Origin: Pseudobdellovibrionaceae bacterium
GTDB taxonomy: Bacteria > Bdellovibrionota > Bdellovibrionia > Bdellovibrionales > Bdellovibrionaceae
NCBI GenBank assembly: GCA_016785955.1
Contig: JAEUWH010000037.1
Location: 1-44,110 of the forward strand
Direction: 5' to 3'
Length of the DNA stretch: 44,110 nucleotides
The translations under genes were made by a program, and so were the position numbers. Under the pieces are notes generated by a model. The model ran no database searches. It had not been told where the DNA came from and saw nothing but the letters and a program-made list of their open reading frames with translations. Positions 1 through 9,093 of the stretch are shown piece by piece. Every line of letters begins with the position of its first letter. The first letter of the stretch is position 1.

Positions 1-1
1 G

Positions 2-136
2 CATCATTACAAGAAAATCACCAAAATCTATACTCCAAGATATCAGTGTTTAAACTGTAAAAGGTATTTTTCAACACGTACTTTGACGTATACATATAAA
101 CAGAAGCGACCTGATTTAAATAGACTACATCGCTAG
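2..136 (+). pseudogene. N-terminal fragment of a zinc-ribbon transposase
   Basis: An open frame entering from the left edge reads for 44 residues to a TAG at 134-136. It has a Cys-x2-Cys knuckle (YQCLNCKRYFS) followed by KQKRPDLN. The order C-x2-C, RxFS, then basic RPDLN matches the N-terminal zinc-binding part of IS1-like/zinc-ribbon transposases. Such proteins continue well past RPDLN into a helix-turn-helix and a catalytic domain; here a stop follows four residues later and no clear continuation is seen in the other frames. I read it as a decayed or truncated insertion-sequence gene whose start lies outside the window. The family assignment is from motif memory, not a search. Confidence 0.5.
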
Positions 137-229
137 AAATAACAGATACGAATTTATCTAAAAACGAGCCACCAAATGGCGCAGTTTTGAAATAGCATGA
201 GAGCAAATGCCGAATGCAAGTCAATACCC

Positions 230-253
230 TTATCTTTATCTTTATCTTTATCC
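230..253. repeat. Four tandem TTATCT hexamers
   Basis: Three perfect TTATCT copies and one TTATCC copy lie head to tail in the gene-free stretch left of dbpA. The run is a simple sequence repeat that could vary in copy number by slippage. No gene depends on it visibly. Confidence 0.85.
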
Positions 254-364
254 CTCAGCACCCGCAAACTCCTATGCTTGAAATATCGAGAACGGCCAGA
301 GTTGGCTGTCCTTTTCCTGCCCTGACCAACTGTCATTTGCCCTTACCAACCCTCATTTCAATTA

Positions 365-528
365 TTTTCAGAGGAGAGGGGTGTGGGGGGGGGCGGGGGA
401 TCTAGATAAAATCCGGCTCCGCAGGCGCAGGATTCGCGTTCCCCTGCGGCTGCCCGAGGACCAGGAGGGTCCGAGATAGGATTTTATCTAGATCCCCCGC
501 CCCCCCCCTCACCCGTCTCCTCAGAAAA
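365..528. repeat. GC-rich long inverted repeat with structured centre
   Basis: Arms at 365-414 and 479-528 (50 nt each) are reverse complements with three mismatches. Each arm holds a nine-base and a five-base G (or C) run split by one base, next to ATCTAGATAAAATCC. The 64-nt centre (415-478) contains CCGCAGG/CCTGCGG and GGACC/GGTCC arms that can fold on their own. The block is far richer in GC than its surroundings. It starts 43 nt beyond the dbpA stop and could end dbpA transcription, but it has no T-tract; a palindromic mobile repeat is an equally good reading. The rest of 1-570 (137-229 and 254-364) shows nothing I can assign. Confidence 0.9.
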
Positions 529-570
529 CCCCCAGACACTATAAAAATTTATATCTCATAATGAAACAAA

Positions 571-1959
571 CTATTTTAATAACTTAATTTGAAATCGACG
601 ACCCTTAATTTTACCGTCTCGCAATTTTTTTAACACGGTCGTTGCCTGATGGGCCGAAATAGCCACTAAAGATTGGTGATCCATGATCTCGATCTTACCG
701 ACTTCTGACGCCTTTAAACCCACGCTAGGATTCGTGAGAGCCCCCAGAATATCACCCGGACGAAGTTTTTCTTTCCGACCAGCCGAAATCGATAAAGTCT
801 GCATGACTGCGACGCTATGACTGGGCGTAATAGAATGTTGATTTTTAAATCCCAATTTTGGACGAACCATTTTTATGGCGGTGGCTTTCTCGAGTTCCAT
901 AATTTTCAATGTCTCGCTGTGTTTTGCCAAAAGCACCGCCACTCCGGTCTTGCCGGCGCGACCTGTACGGCCAATACGATGAATGTAGGTTTCTACTTGC
1001 AAAGGAAAATCAAAATTTATCACTAACTCTAGATTTTCGATATCAAGGCCTCGTGCGGCCACGTCTGTGGCCACCAAAATTCGATAAGTGTTATTTCGAA
1101 ACAAAGATATCACGCGGTCTCGCTCGCGCTGATCAAAATCTCCATGAAGCGCACCACAGGAAACGCCCTGCTGCAAAAACTCGGTCTGAATATCGTTCAC
1201 TGTGTTTTTTTGATTACAAAATATTAACGTCGAGTTTGCCGGATGTTGTTGCAAAACACGCATTAAAGTATGGAGCTTGTTTTCTGATTCATCGTACTCG
1301 TACAAAACTTGTTCAATCGTCGTATTTGCTTCATCCTGATTTTCAATAGAAATCTCGAGCGGACTTTTTTGATATTTGCGACTGATTGCCTTTAATGCCT
1401 CTGGAAAAGTAGCCGAAAACAAGGCGGTTTGCCGCTGAGAAGGAAGTACGTCTACCAGACTGAGCAGCTCGTCCTCGAAACCCATCTCTAACATCTTATC
1501 AGCTTCATCCAGAATAAATGTCTTCAAATCCGTGAAGTCGAGGGCTCGACGTGAAACGAGATCTAAGATTCGCCCCGGAGTCCCTACTACGATTTGCGGG
1601 CCACTTTGTAAAGACTGAATTTGCTCGCGAGCAGGAACACCTCCGCACAAAACAACGACTTGTAGATCTCCTATCCTTCGTCCCAATTTCCTGGTTTCTT
1701 TAGCAACCTGCGCACTGAGTTCGCGCGTGGGACAAACAATTAAAACTTGCGTCGTGCGCAATCTTAAATCTAATTTCTGCAAACATGGAATCACGAACGC
1801 AGCGGTTTTACCGCTCCCCGTTTTGGATCGACCGATTAGGTCTTTACCTTCTAAAAGTGCAGGAATGGTCTGCTCTTGAATAGGCGTCATATGCATAAAT
1901 CCAAGTTCTTGCACAACTGATAAAATCTCGTTAGAAAGTGACAGTGATGAAAATTCCAA
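571..1959 (-). CDS. dbpA: DEAD-box ATP-dependent RNA helicase, DbpA type
   Basis: An RNA helicase of the DbpA group, which in E. coli acts on 23S rRNA during large-subunit assembly. In order: Q-motif region (FSSLSLS...MTPIQEQ), Walker A SKTGSGKT (about 45-52), PTREL, DEAD (about 151-154), SAT (182-184), and motif VI HRIGRTGRAG (about 327-336). The last ~75 residues match the DbpA RNA-binding domain (RPGDILGALTN, then GRRFQIKLL). At 462 aa it is close to the usual 450-460. The longest frame begins with TTG at 1986 but has no ribosome site there. I prefer TTG at 1959, preceded by GAGG five bases upstream, which places the start just before FSSL as in known DbpA. It is divergent from the ABC-F gene with about 72 nt between starts. 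Confidence 0.92.
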   Translation of the reverse strand: MEFSSLSLSNEILSVVQELGFMHMTPIQEQTIPALLEGKDLIGRSKTGSGKTAAFVIPCLQKLDLRLRTTQVLIVCPTRELSAQVAKETRKLGRRIGDLQVVVLCGGVPAREQIQSLQSGPQIVVGTPGRILDLVSRRALDFTDLKTFILDEADKMLEMGFEDELLSLVDVLPSQRQTALFSATFPEALKAISRKYQKSPLEISIENQDEANTTIEQVLYEYDESENKLHTLMRVLQQHPANSTLIFCNQKNTVNDIQTEFLQQGVSCGALHGDFDQRERDRVISLFRNNTYRILVATDVAARGLDIENLELVINFDFPLQVETYIHRIGRTGRAGKTGVAVLLAKHSETLKIMELEKATAIKMVRPKLGFKNQHSITPSHSVAVMQTLSISAGRKEKLRPGDILGALTNPSVGLKASEVGKIEIMDHQSLVAISAHQATTVLKKLRDGKIKGRRFQIKLLK

Positions 1960-2031
1960 ATCGACCTCGAAAGACCTTTTTATCAACTCGGTCGTTTTTT
2001 GGGAACGAACTTTAAGGAAAATGGTAATTTT

Positions 2032-3855
2032 GTGAATTTACTACAACTCTACGCTGGGACAAAACAATACGGAACAAAGATCTTATTCCAAGATGCTCGG
2101 TTTTCAATCAACGAAGGTGATCATGTCGGTGTGATTGGCCCTAATGGAGCTGGCAAAACCACGCTATTTAAAATCCTTGCCGGTCTGGAGACCTTGGACT
2201 CTGGCGAATTGATCAAATCCAACAAACTGACTATCGGCTATTTAGAGCAAGAGGCCAAAGAACCTGGCGACATTTCATCTGAAGAGTATTTACAACAAAG
2301 CTGCCTTACGCCTGTTTGGGAACTTAAACAACTAGGATTGGATTTAGGACTATCAGAACTCCATTTCAAAGCAACATTCCAACAACTCAGTGGTGGCTAC
2401 CGCATGCGTATGAAGTTGTTGCAGTTGATTGGTCGTCAACCCAATTTGATGTTACTGGACGAGCCGACCAATTTTTTGGATTTAGAAAGTATTTTAACAC
2501 TAGAAAAATTTCTTCAGGGCTACAAAAGCGCATTTCTTTTGATTTCCCACGATCGCGAGTTTTTAAAACGAACGACTGAGCACACACTCGAGGTAGAGTC
2601 TCCCGATATCACTAAATTTCCAGGACATATTGATGACTACTTTGAGCAAAAAGCACAGCTAAGAACAATTCTCGAAGCACAAGTAGCAAATCAGGAAAAC
2701 AAACGTAAGAGTATTCAAGACTTCATCGATCGCTTCGGAGCAAAAGCAACAAAAGCACGGCAGGCTCAGAGCCGTATGAAGATGCTCGACAAAATGGAGA
2801 AAATCGAGATCAAGGACCTACCAGTCAAAGCCAAAATTAAAATTCCCACGCCCATTCATACAGGCAAAGAAACACTCCTACTGACGGCAGCGGACCTTGG
2901 GTACGGGGACAAGAGAATTGTCAGTGATTGTCACGTTCGACTTGAGCGTGGCGATCATTTAGGAGTGGTGGGATTTAATGGCGTGGGAAAATCAACTTTA
3001 TTGAAATCATTGGCTGGCCGATTACCGTTGCTTAAAGGTGAATTGAAAATGGGTTACCAAGTCTCTTTGGCCTACTATGCTCAGCACGTCAGCGAGGACT
3101 TGGACTTGAACGATTCCGTACTAGAAAGCTTACAAAAGTCGGCCCATCCCGATGTGATGGCACAAGATATTTTAAACTTAGCGGGATCTTTGTTATTTTC
3201 CGGCGACAGCATTCACAAAAAAATTCGAGTTTTGTCAGGCGGTGAAAAATCGCGAGTGGCAATCGGCCAAATTCTTCTCAAGCGAAGTCCTTTACTTTTA
3301 CTGGATGAACCAACGAATCACCTCGATTTCGATACAGTGGAAGCCTTAACCGAATCGCTCCGAGAATATCCAGGATCTTTGGTTGTCGTCAGTCATGATC
3401 GCAGTTTTATCGGCCGTATCGCTACGAAAATTCTAGAAGTCCGTGACGGCAAAGCCGAAATCTATCCCGGCACCTACGACGACTATTTATGGAGTCTGGA
3501 AAAAGGAGCACTCCGGGAGCGATACAAATCGTCAATCACCGCACCGACTAAAATCGAAAAAATTGACACGGAAAAAACCTCGAAACCCACACCTAAAAAA
3601 GGTCTAAAACAACTGCAAGTTGAAAAAAAAGAATTTCAGCGCAAGCTCCTTAAATCTGAAGAGATCCTCCATGCAAAAACAAAACGGATGCAAGAACTCA
3701 ATTTCGAAATTATAAGTGCCAAAGGTCCAAAAGCCAACGAACTGGCCAAGGAACTCAGTGAATGCAACGAAGAAATCCAACATTTAGAAGAATCAATACT
3801 AGGCTTTATGGAGGCCATCGAAACTATTGACCAGCAACTTCCTAAGTCAGAGTGA
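2032..3855 (+). CDS. ABC-F family ATPase (Uup/YheS-like)
   Basis: A soluble twin-ABC protein without membrane segments. ABC-F proteins bind ribosomes and relieve stalled or blocked translation. First cassette: Walker A GPNGAGKT (about 36-43), LSGG (119-122), LLDEPTNFLD. Second: GFNGVGKS (about 314-321), LSGGEKSR (401-408), LLDEPTNHLD. A charged linker between them (KATKARQAQSRMK) and a C-terminal lysine/glutamate-rich coiled coil (about 510-600) are typical of Uup/YheS. The frame stays open from TTG at 1999, but GTG at 2032 gives the canonical short N-terminus and has AAGGAAA upstream. I cannot separate Uup from YheS or from a resistance-type ABC-F by eye. The promoter must lie in the short gap shared with dbpA. 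Confidence 0.9.
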   Translation: MNLLQLYAGTKQYGTKILFQDARFSINEGDHVGVIGPNGAGKTTLFKILAGLETLDSGELIKSNKLTIGYLEQEAKEPGDISSEEYLQQSCLTPVWELKQLGLDLGLSELHFKATFQQLSGGYRMRMKLLQLIGRQPNLMLLDEPTNFLDLESILTLEKFLQGYKSAFLLISHDREFLKRTTEHTLEVESPDITKFPGHIDDYFEQKAQLRTILEAQVANQENKRKSIQDFIDRFGAKATKARQAQSRMKMLDKMEKIEIKDLPVKAKIKIPTPIHTGKETLLLTAADLGYGDKRIVSDCHVRLERGDHLGVVGFNGVGKSTLLKSLAGRLPLLKGELKMGYQVSLAYYAQHVSEDLDLNDSVLESLQKSAHPDVMAQDILNLAGSLLFSGDSIHKKIRVLSGGEKSRVAIGQILLKRSPLLLLDEPTNHLDFDTVEALTESLREYPGSLVVVSHDRSFIGRIATKILEVRDGKAEIYPGTYDDYLWSLEKGALRERYKSSITAPTKIEKIDTEKTSKPTPKKGLKQLQVEKKEFQRKLLKSEEILHAKTKRMQELNFEIISAKGPKANELAKELSECNEEIQHLEESILGFMEAIETIDQQLPKSE

Positions 3856-3926
3856 AGTGTTTACTTTTTCAATTCATAAAATGATTTGGGTATCTGGACT
3901 GGACCTAGTCAACGTCGAAATATTTC

Positions 3927-3932
3927 TATAAT
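3927..3932 (+). promoter_or_regulatory. Candidate -10 box before the pilin-like operon
   Basis: TATAAT matches the sigma-70 -10 consensus and lies 16 nt before the ATG at 3948, implying a very short leader. No good -35 hexamer sits 16-18 nt upstream, so this is weak evidence on its own. The leader also lacks a clear Shine-Dalgarno sequence. Confidence 0.3.
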
Positions 3933-3947
3933 ATTACTTAAGAAAAT

Positions 3948-4577
3948 ATGAATAGAAACGGTAGTATTATTTTAGGTTTTACGTTTACGATAATGATCGC
4001 AGCTTCGATCATGTTCTATTTCAAAGAATCTGAAATTCAAAACCAAATGAGCCAGATTAAACGTGAATCTTTGATTATCAATTTGGATATGCTCCGCTAT
4101 ACAATCGAGCGAGCATTCGAAGATCCGCGCGTTGTTTCAAGAACAATTCATGCAGCAGCCAATCAAACGGGCGCGGTTGGTTTATTAGAATGTCTGACGA
4201 ATCCCAACTCGATTTGTGAAAATATTGAAAAAGATTTAACTCTTGTCTCTCAACTTCCTGGAAGGATTATTCTTGATCCGACGGTCCAATCAAATGGGCA
4301 TTTCTTCGGTCTGGCATTTAAGGCGATGGAATGCGCTCTGCCTGCATGCAACAATCTGGTCTTGAAAGATTTTATTTGTGATTCATTTCAAACTTCTAGT
4401 GGCAGCAATGACTGTATTTTCCGACTGCGAACTTCATGGCGACCAATCTGCCCAGCGATCGGCGAATGTCGAAAACCTAAAATCGTATGGATGCTTAAGC
4501 TAGAGCAGAATACGGGAAGTACACTGCGAATAGGATCAATCAATCCAACACGGTACTATGTTGAAAAAATTTTTTAA
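3948..4577 (+). CDS. Minor pilin/pseudopilin-like protein lacking Glu5 (PilX/GspK-like N-terminus)
   Basis: A 209-aa protein with a short polar leader (MNRNG), one hydrophobic segment (about 6-25) and a periplasmic-type remainder. The start resembles class III-type prepilins cleaved after Gly5, but position +5 after the cleavage is Gly rather than Glu. In T2SS GspK and related minor pilins the absence of Glu5 marks the tip subunit; that is family knowledge, and its application here is inference. Residues 143-180 carry a Cys module (C-x3-F, DC-x-FR, W-x-P-x-C, C-x2-P) also present in the next two pilin-like proteins. It overlaps the following gene by 20 nt, so the two are one operon. No homologue is recognised outside the N-terminus. 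Confidence 0.6.
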   Translation: MNRNGSIILGFTFTIMIAASIMFYFKESEIQNQMSQIKRESLIINLDMLRYTIERAFEDPRVVSRTIHAAANQTGAVGLLECLTNPNSICENIEKDLTLVSQLPGRIILDPTVQSNGHFFGLAFKAMECALPACNNLVLKDFICDSFQTSSGSNDCIFRLRTSWRPICPAIGECRKPKIVWMLKLEQNTGSTLRIGSINPTRYYVEKIF

Positions 4578-5712
4578 ACCTAACCATGGATTTACACTTA
4601 TCGAAGCATTGATCGCGATCAACTTGATCGGAATCTCGATCTATTTCGGCTCATCTGCAATAGGCCAACTAACTAAACTAAAAAATAATTCGCAGATGTA
4701 CATGAACGTAAATCTTGCAAAGCGAAATCTTCTTACGATGCTTCAGAACAACACAGCATGGCTGTATTCGATAAATGGCAATGGCAGCGAATTCGATTGC
4801 CTGAAAAATATTACAGGCTCACAAAGCGATCCCGGCTGCGAATTAAAAAATGATCTTAATGGTTATCCTTTCATTCTCTACAATGATTCTAATGGAGTTT
4901 ACTATGACCCGATCAACTCGCCGACGGCTGGTTTTGATAATAACGGCGAAGTTTGCAATACATTTGATTCTGTTAGAGGAAACCCCGGCTGTCCTTATCG
5001 AGCGACATTCCGCTGGAGACCAGTCTGTGACTTTAGTCCAGGTATAAAGTGTCACCAACCATCCGTTGAAATTATCGGTGAAATTTTCATCAAAAAAAAT
5101 ACGAACATATTTAATATTCAAAAGACCAGCTACTCGTTTCAACTGATCCGACCCTTTGTAAATTGTCCTAGCCAAAGTTTAAATTTTCGTCCAGCGGCAG
5201 GGCAGTGGTTTGAAAATCCTGTGTCTTCCAACGGCCAAATAAACGGCACTTTTCTAACTACTTCGGATACGAACTCGCCAACAATCATGTTTTTTGAATA
5301 TCATACACAGATTTTTTCTTGTGAAAACCGCTCTCTAAACTTTCGTTTGAAAACTCAGCTCACTGGGGGAGTCGCCGTCGGCGATGCCGCAAACACCAGC
5401 CGAGTTTGCCTATCTGATCCAAATCAATCCCATATATGTATATACGAATGGCTTCATGAACAAAATAGTTGGTCCCTGTGGCAAAGAAACTCTTCAACAA
5501 ATTTGATGGAACGTGTTTATACAAAACCAGTTGGACCTAAGCCAACATTTAACACGAATACGGTTTTCACGTTCAGTTCGAAAAAAGGAATGATTCAATT
5601 TTATGTCGATTCAGAGTTGTACTATGTATTCACACTGCCTTGGCTAAGAAACTATTCATACAAAATTAGACCGACACCCTCAAACTATTCGCAAGGTATC
5701 GAGCCATTTTGA
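4558..5712 (+). CDS. Prepilin-type N-terminal methylation protein with large C-terminal domain
   Basis: 384 aa. The N-terminus is a textbook prepilin leader: basic MLKKFFKPNHG, then FTLIEALIA, so PilD-like cleavage after Gly11 leaves Phe1 and Glu5. A hydrophobic helix runs to about residue 35. Residues 60-70 (MLQNNTAW) and the Cys module at 125-170 match the giant pilin-like protein encoded on the other strand. The remaining ~180 residues (about 200-384) are rich in Asn, Ser and aromatic residues and look beta-structured; a lectin-like fold is possible but I cannot show it. At 384 aa it is longer than most pseudopilins. Its ATG lies inside the preceding gene, implying translational coupling. 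It converges on the giant gene with 9 nt between. Confidence 0.75.
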   Translation: MLKKFFKPNHGFTLIEALIAINLIGISIYFGSSAIGQLTKLKNNSQMYMNVNLAKRNLLTMLQNNTAWLYSINGNGSEFDCLKNITGSQSDPGCELKNDLNGYPFILYNDSNGVYYDPINSPTAGFDNNGEVCNTFDSVRGNPGCPYRATFRWRPVCDFSPGIKCHQPSVEIIGEIFIKKNTNIFNIQKTSYSFQLIRPFVNCPSQSLNFRPAAGQWFENPVSSNGQINGTFLTTSDTNSPTIMFFEYHTQIFSCENRSLNFRLKTQLTGGVAVGDAANTSRVCLSDPNQSHICIYEWLHEQNSWSLWQRNSSTNLMERVYTKPVGPKPTFNTNTVFTFSSKKGMIQFYVDSELYYVFTLPWLRNYSYKIRPTPSNYSQGIEPF

Positions 5713-5721
5713 AATACGTAT

Positions 5722-8700
5722 CTAGCGAGCCACTAATACCTCGGGAATAATAGTTCCCTTGTTACTCAGAGAGTCATATTGAAAAACTCCGGGGCTGACT
5801 CCACGATTAATAACACCGTTCTCAACTATTTTTTCTTCAGATTTTTGGCCTACACTAAAGTTTCCACGCTCGACTTCTAGTCTTTTAGTCACTTTCATTC
5901 CACAACTATTCAGGTTCAAATTTCCATTTTTAATGGTGACGCTTTCAAACACAAATGTCGACGCCGAACGTTCACGGCAATCTAAGTGTAACACCCCTAC
6001 GGCGCTGCCTACTTTTTTATTGATCTCAATATTAAATGTACCGACCCGTCCACCATCACTGGACATCACGGAATACAGTGTTTGCGTACCCACACCGGAA
6101 AATACCAGTTTCGCTCGGTCTACATCCGAGGTCACACGATCAAAATTACCAGCGTAATATACATTACTATTTCCAATAAGCTTTAGGGTTCCATTAGACA
6201 CGACCCCATTATTATGCGCTCCATTTGGATTAGGTAAATTTAAACCATCCGTAATTTCAATTGTGGAGCTATTTAGATTTAGACTGCGCTGAATATGCAA
6301 TCCTTTTATCCTCAATGTTTTAGAAGGCAAGCCATCTAGATCTAATATGCCATACCCTGGAGAACAACAGTCGTTCGAGTTTGCGAACGCAAGTATGGCA
6401 TTACTTGCGTCAATACCGCCACCTCGCTTCACAACACGAAATCGCCCCATAAAGCCAATAGCACCTGTCATAATCACTTTCCCAGCCCTCTTATTTATCT
6501 CCACGTGAACTAAGTATCCTTTTGCCGCTGGGATGTTTGTCGTGATTTCCGTACTTATATCATCCATATTTAATACATTTTTAAAGTTGTCATCAGAGTT
6601 ACCAATAATACGTTGATTTTTTGTCCCTGTTAGCTCGATAGTAACAAGACCGTTACTATCATAGTCATTTCCGCCAGAATTAGCATAGACATCACCTTCA
6701 ACATAAATTTTATGAGTGTGTGGCCCAAAAGGATAACCACCACACACGGTGGTGTATTTTTTCTTATCTTGAATAAAATCACCCGTGACTCGAATATCAG
6801 TTTCAATATTTATATAAGAACACTGAGGGGCAAATTCCAAATTCGGAAATACCAGCTGTGCAGCTGAGGTATTCCTGATAAACATTTGATTCCACGCGGC
6901 CGAAAACTCGACAACTTGCTTGTCACCTACCGCTCGTTCTTCGTCATCGTAAAACTTCATCGTTCCACGCTTGATATCGATACCTGTGTTAATCCCCAAG
7001 TCACCTTTAATATGAGTGATTCCGGCTGGTTTATCGATCGTCAATATTGGCAAACGACCAATTTTAGTGCGGTCTTTATTTCCATTTAGGTCCAAATTAG
7101 AATAGATGTATTGATCCAAGTTTCCATTCATAATGAAATTTGCATAGCCCCATCCCGGCACACCATTAACCATAAATCCGCCGCTGCCATGCAGATAGAT
7201 ATTACGCGAAACATAGATATTTCCGTCCCCACTATCGATCAAACTGCGTATTTGATTTTCTCCCCCGGTCTGGTACAGATAGAAATCTTTAACATTAAAA
7301 TTTCCTACAATGCCGTACTCATAACCACCACTACCATCGAAGGCAAATTGGCTAAAAGAAACACCATTCGCATCAATCGTGTTTCCGCCATTCCAACGAG
7401 AAAACACGGTGACTCGTCCATTTTGGTTATAAAACTGACTTGCACTCCCAATCAAATTATATCCTGAATACACACTCAAATTTTCAGGAGCATAAAATTT
7501 TCCACCTTCAATTCCCATATGACCGAACCCTTGTAGCATCATAGTCGGACGAACTTGAAAATTTAGCTGCACACTGGTGCTGTACTCATCACGGACAATT
7601 GAAATAGACTTATTTTGCAAATAAACTTCGTCCATTAATAAATTTGCTTTCGAATTTGCACCAATAAACGATCCCCCCCGTTGCCAAAATGCATACTTTA
7701 ATTCGGGATCATCACTTTTACGACTATATGAATTACGCAGAACAACGATATTTAAATCATCAACTTGTTTAATTTCACCAGGGAAATTTTCTGCAATTTC
7801 GATTGCATTTACACGAATAGCCCCGCTGGGAGTAGAGGAATAAAGACCTTTCAATAAAACATCGCATTTTATACAAGTATCATTAAACACCAAACTGGCA
7901 GAATGCATATCAGTGTCTTTAACTAAATCAATTTTCTTAGACGGGTCAGCATCAAAATGTGTGCATTCGCCATTTACCACAGTTCCACACCAGTTTCTTT
8001 TATCGTATAACGAATACCATTTTTTTCCCGTTAAAGAATTTGTTTCCTCGATACTACCTTCACCAATCCATGTGTACGGTGTCATAACTTTAACCCACAC
8101 GACACCATCCGATTTGGTCACCTTATCAAAAAGGTTTTGTTCGATCGTGTAGTAGACTTTATCTATACCGTAAAAATTTGGTTTCGGAGTGTACCTGATT
8201 TTATTTTTTTGAATCGACACCGTAGAACCAATAGCAGATTCCACCGTTTTAACTTTTAGATTGAAAGTATCTACAGCGTAATTTGTCTTAAGAACATTGA
8301 TCTCTACTTGGGGATCATTGATATTCACTAAATATGTCGAATCTCTGGGCGCAATTTCTACACTTTGGGGAAGATTGACATTCAAATTAAATTTTTTTTC
8401 TGCATTAAGAACAGGTTTAGTTTGATACTTTGTGATTTGCTTCACCAAAACGGTTGCCATCGGCTCTGTGCAATTGGCATTTTTCAAACAGGGCAGGTCC
8501 CAAGACACTTCGTAACGTGTCGGGCAGCTATCACTTCCATGAGTTGCATCAAAACCGAAACACTTCACACCTTCAGGTGTAAAACCAACGCTTTGTCCAT
8601 GGTCGTCTTTTTCATTCTGATCATAAATAACCGTCCCAGATCCGTCACCACTGACAATTCTAAATTTATTATCAACTTTAGAGCAATCTACCGGCTCGAC

Positions 8701-8979
8701 AGCATCTGGATGAGGATTTAATGACAACTTACAAGAATAGAATGCATAATTTTGCACATCCAACACGGTCGCCTTCCACATCGTTGGATTATTCATAAGT
8801 TCTAAAAAATCATAATTCTTTCTGGCAGCGATAGTATTGTCAGATAACTTCTTATTTTCAAAATTCATCTGCGTAAAAAAAATGTTCAGAGTCAAAATCG
8901 CCATCGCCGTAATAAACACCGAAAACAACAGTTCGATAGCAGTTAAACCTTTTGAATTATGTACAAAATTTATTCTCAT
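5722..8979 (-). CDS. Giant prepilin-like surface protein with Ig/cadherin-like and repetitive beta ectodomain
   Basis: 1085 aa beginning with a prepilin signal: MRINFVHNSKG, then LTAIELLFS, placing Glu at +5 after cleavage at Gly11, with a hydrophobic helix to about 35. MNNPTMW at about 62-68 and a Cys module at 132-176 match the neighbouring pilin-like proteins. Residues ~214-285 resemble a cadherin/bacterial Ig-like domain (IRYTPKPNFYGIDKVYYTIE). From ~302 (YTWIGEG) to the end the sequence is Gly/Asn-rich with recurring short beta-strand patterns, as in beta-solenoid passenger domains of adhesins. Pilins are normally 120-250 aa, so this would be a fibre or tip subunit carrying a very large extracellular payload. 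Starts at ATG; hypothetical in detail. Confidence 0.75.
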   Translation of the reverse strand: MRINFVHNSKGLTAIELLFSVFITAMAILTLNIFFTQMNFENKKLSDNTIAARKNYDFLELMNNPTMWKATVLDVQNYAFYSCKLSLNPHPDAVEPVDCSKVDNKFRIVSGDGSGTVIYDQNEKDDHGQSVGFTPEGVKCFGFDATHGSDSCPTRYEVSWDLPCLKNANCTEPMATVLVKQITKYQTKPVLNAEKKFNLNVNLPQSVEIAPRDSTYLVNINDPQVEINVLKTNYAVDTFNLKVKTVESAIGSTVSIQKNKIRYTPKPNFYGIDKVYYTIEQNLFDKVTKSDGVVWVKVMTPYTWIGEGSIEETNSLTGKKWYSLYDKRNWCGTVVNGECTHFDADPSKKIDLVKDTDMHSASLVFNDTCIKCDVLLKGLYSSTPSGAIRVNAIEIAENFPGEIKQVDDLNIVVLRNSYSRKSDDPELKYAFWQRGGSFIGANSKANLLMDEVYLQNKSISIVRDEYSTSVQLNFQVRPTMMLQGFGHMGIEGGKFYAPENLSVYSGYNLIGSASQFYNQNGRVTVFSRWNGGNTIDANGVSFSQFAFDGSGGYEYGIVGNFNVKDFYLYQTGGENQIRSLIDSGDGNIYVSRNIYLHGSGGFMVNGVPGWGYANFIMNGNLDQYIYSNLDLNGNKDRTKIGRLPILTIDKPAGITHIKGDLGINTGIDIKRGTMKFYDDEERAVGDKQVVEFSAAWNQMFIRNTSAAQLVFPNLEFAPQCSYINIETDIRVTGDFIQDKKKYTTVCGGYPFGPHTHKIYVEGDVYANSGGNDYDSNGLVTIELTGTKNQRIIGNSDDNFKNVLNMDDISTEITTNIPAAKGYLVHVEINKRAGKVIMTGAIGFMGRFRVVKRGGGIDASNAILAFANSNDCCSPGYGILDLDGLPSKTLRIKGLHIQRSLNLNSSTIEITDGLNLPNPNGAHNNGVVSNGTLKLIGNSNVYYAGNFDRVTSDVDRAKLVFSGVGTQTLYSVMSSDGGRVGTFNIEINKKVGSAVGVLHLDCRERSASTFVFESVTIKNGNLNLNSCGMKVTKRLEVERGNFSVGQKSEEKIVENGVINRGVSPGVFQYDSLSNKGTIIPEVLVAR

Positions 8980-9049
8980 AGGTTTTCTCCCATGAGCTAG
9001 TCTTCGGTCGAGAGCCAGATTTGCTTTAATGATCTCAAATAAACACAGG

Positions 9050-9074
9050 AGAGCGTCTCGGGATGAAACGCTCT
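9050..9074. other. Hairpin between the M28 peptidase and giant pilin-like genes
   Basis: AGAGCGTCTC and GAAACGCTCT form a 10-bp stem (one wobble) around a 5-nt loop. It lies downstream of the peptidase stop and upstream of the giant gene, both reverse strand. Neither direction has a clear T-tract, so it is a poor intrinsic terminator but may be a processing or attenuation element. Confidence 0.5.
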
Positions 9075-9093
9075 ATTTCAAAATGAGGCTGTT

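Noticed and set aside
18-224. Reverse-strand 68-codon open frame at the left edge
   Set aside because: It lies opposite the zinc-ribbon transposase fragment, whose motif pattern is clear; the reverse translation has no recognisable feature.
1999-2034. TTG at 1999 as the ABC-F start
   Set aside because: No ribosome site, and it adds an extra N-terminus not typical of the family; GTG 2032 fits better.
7111-7467. Forward 118-codon frame opposite the giant pilin-like gene
   Set aside because: No ribosome site or motif, and the reverse-strand gene has strong coding character throughout.
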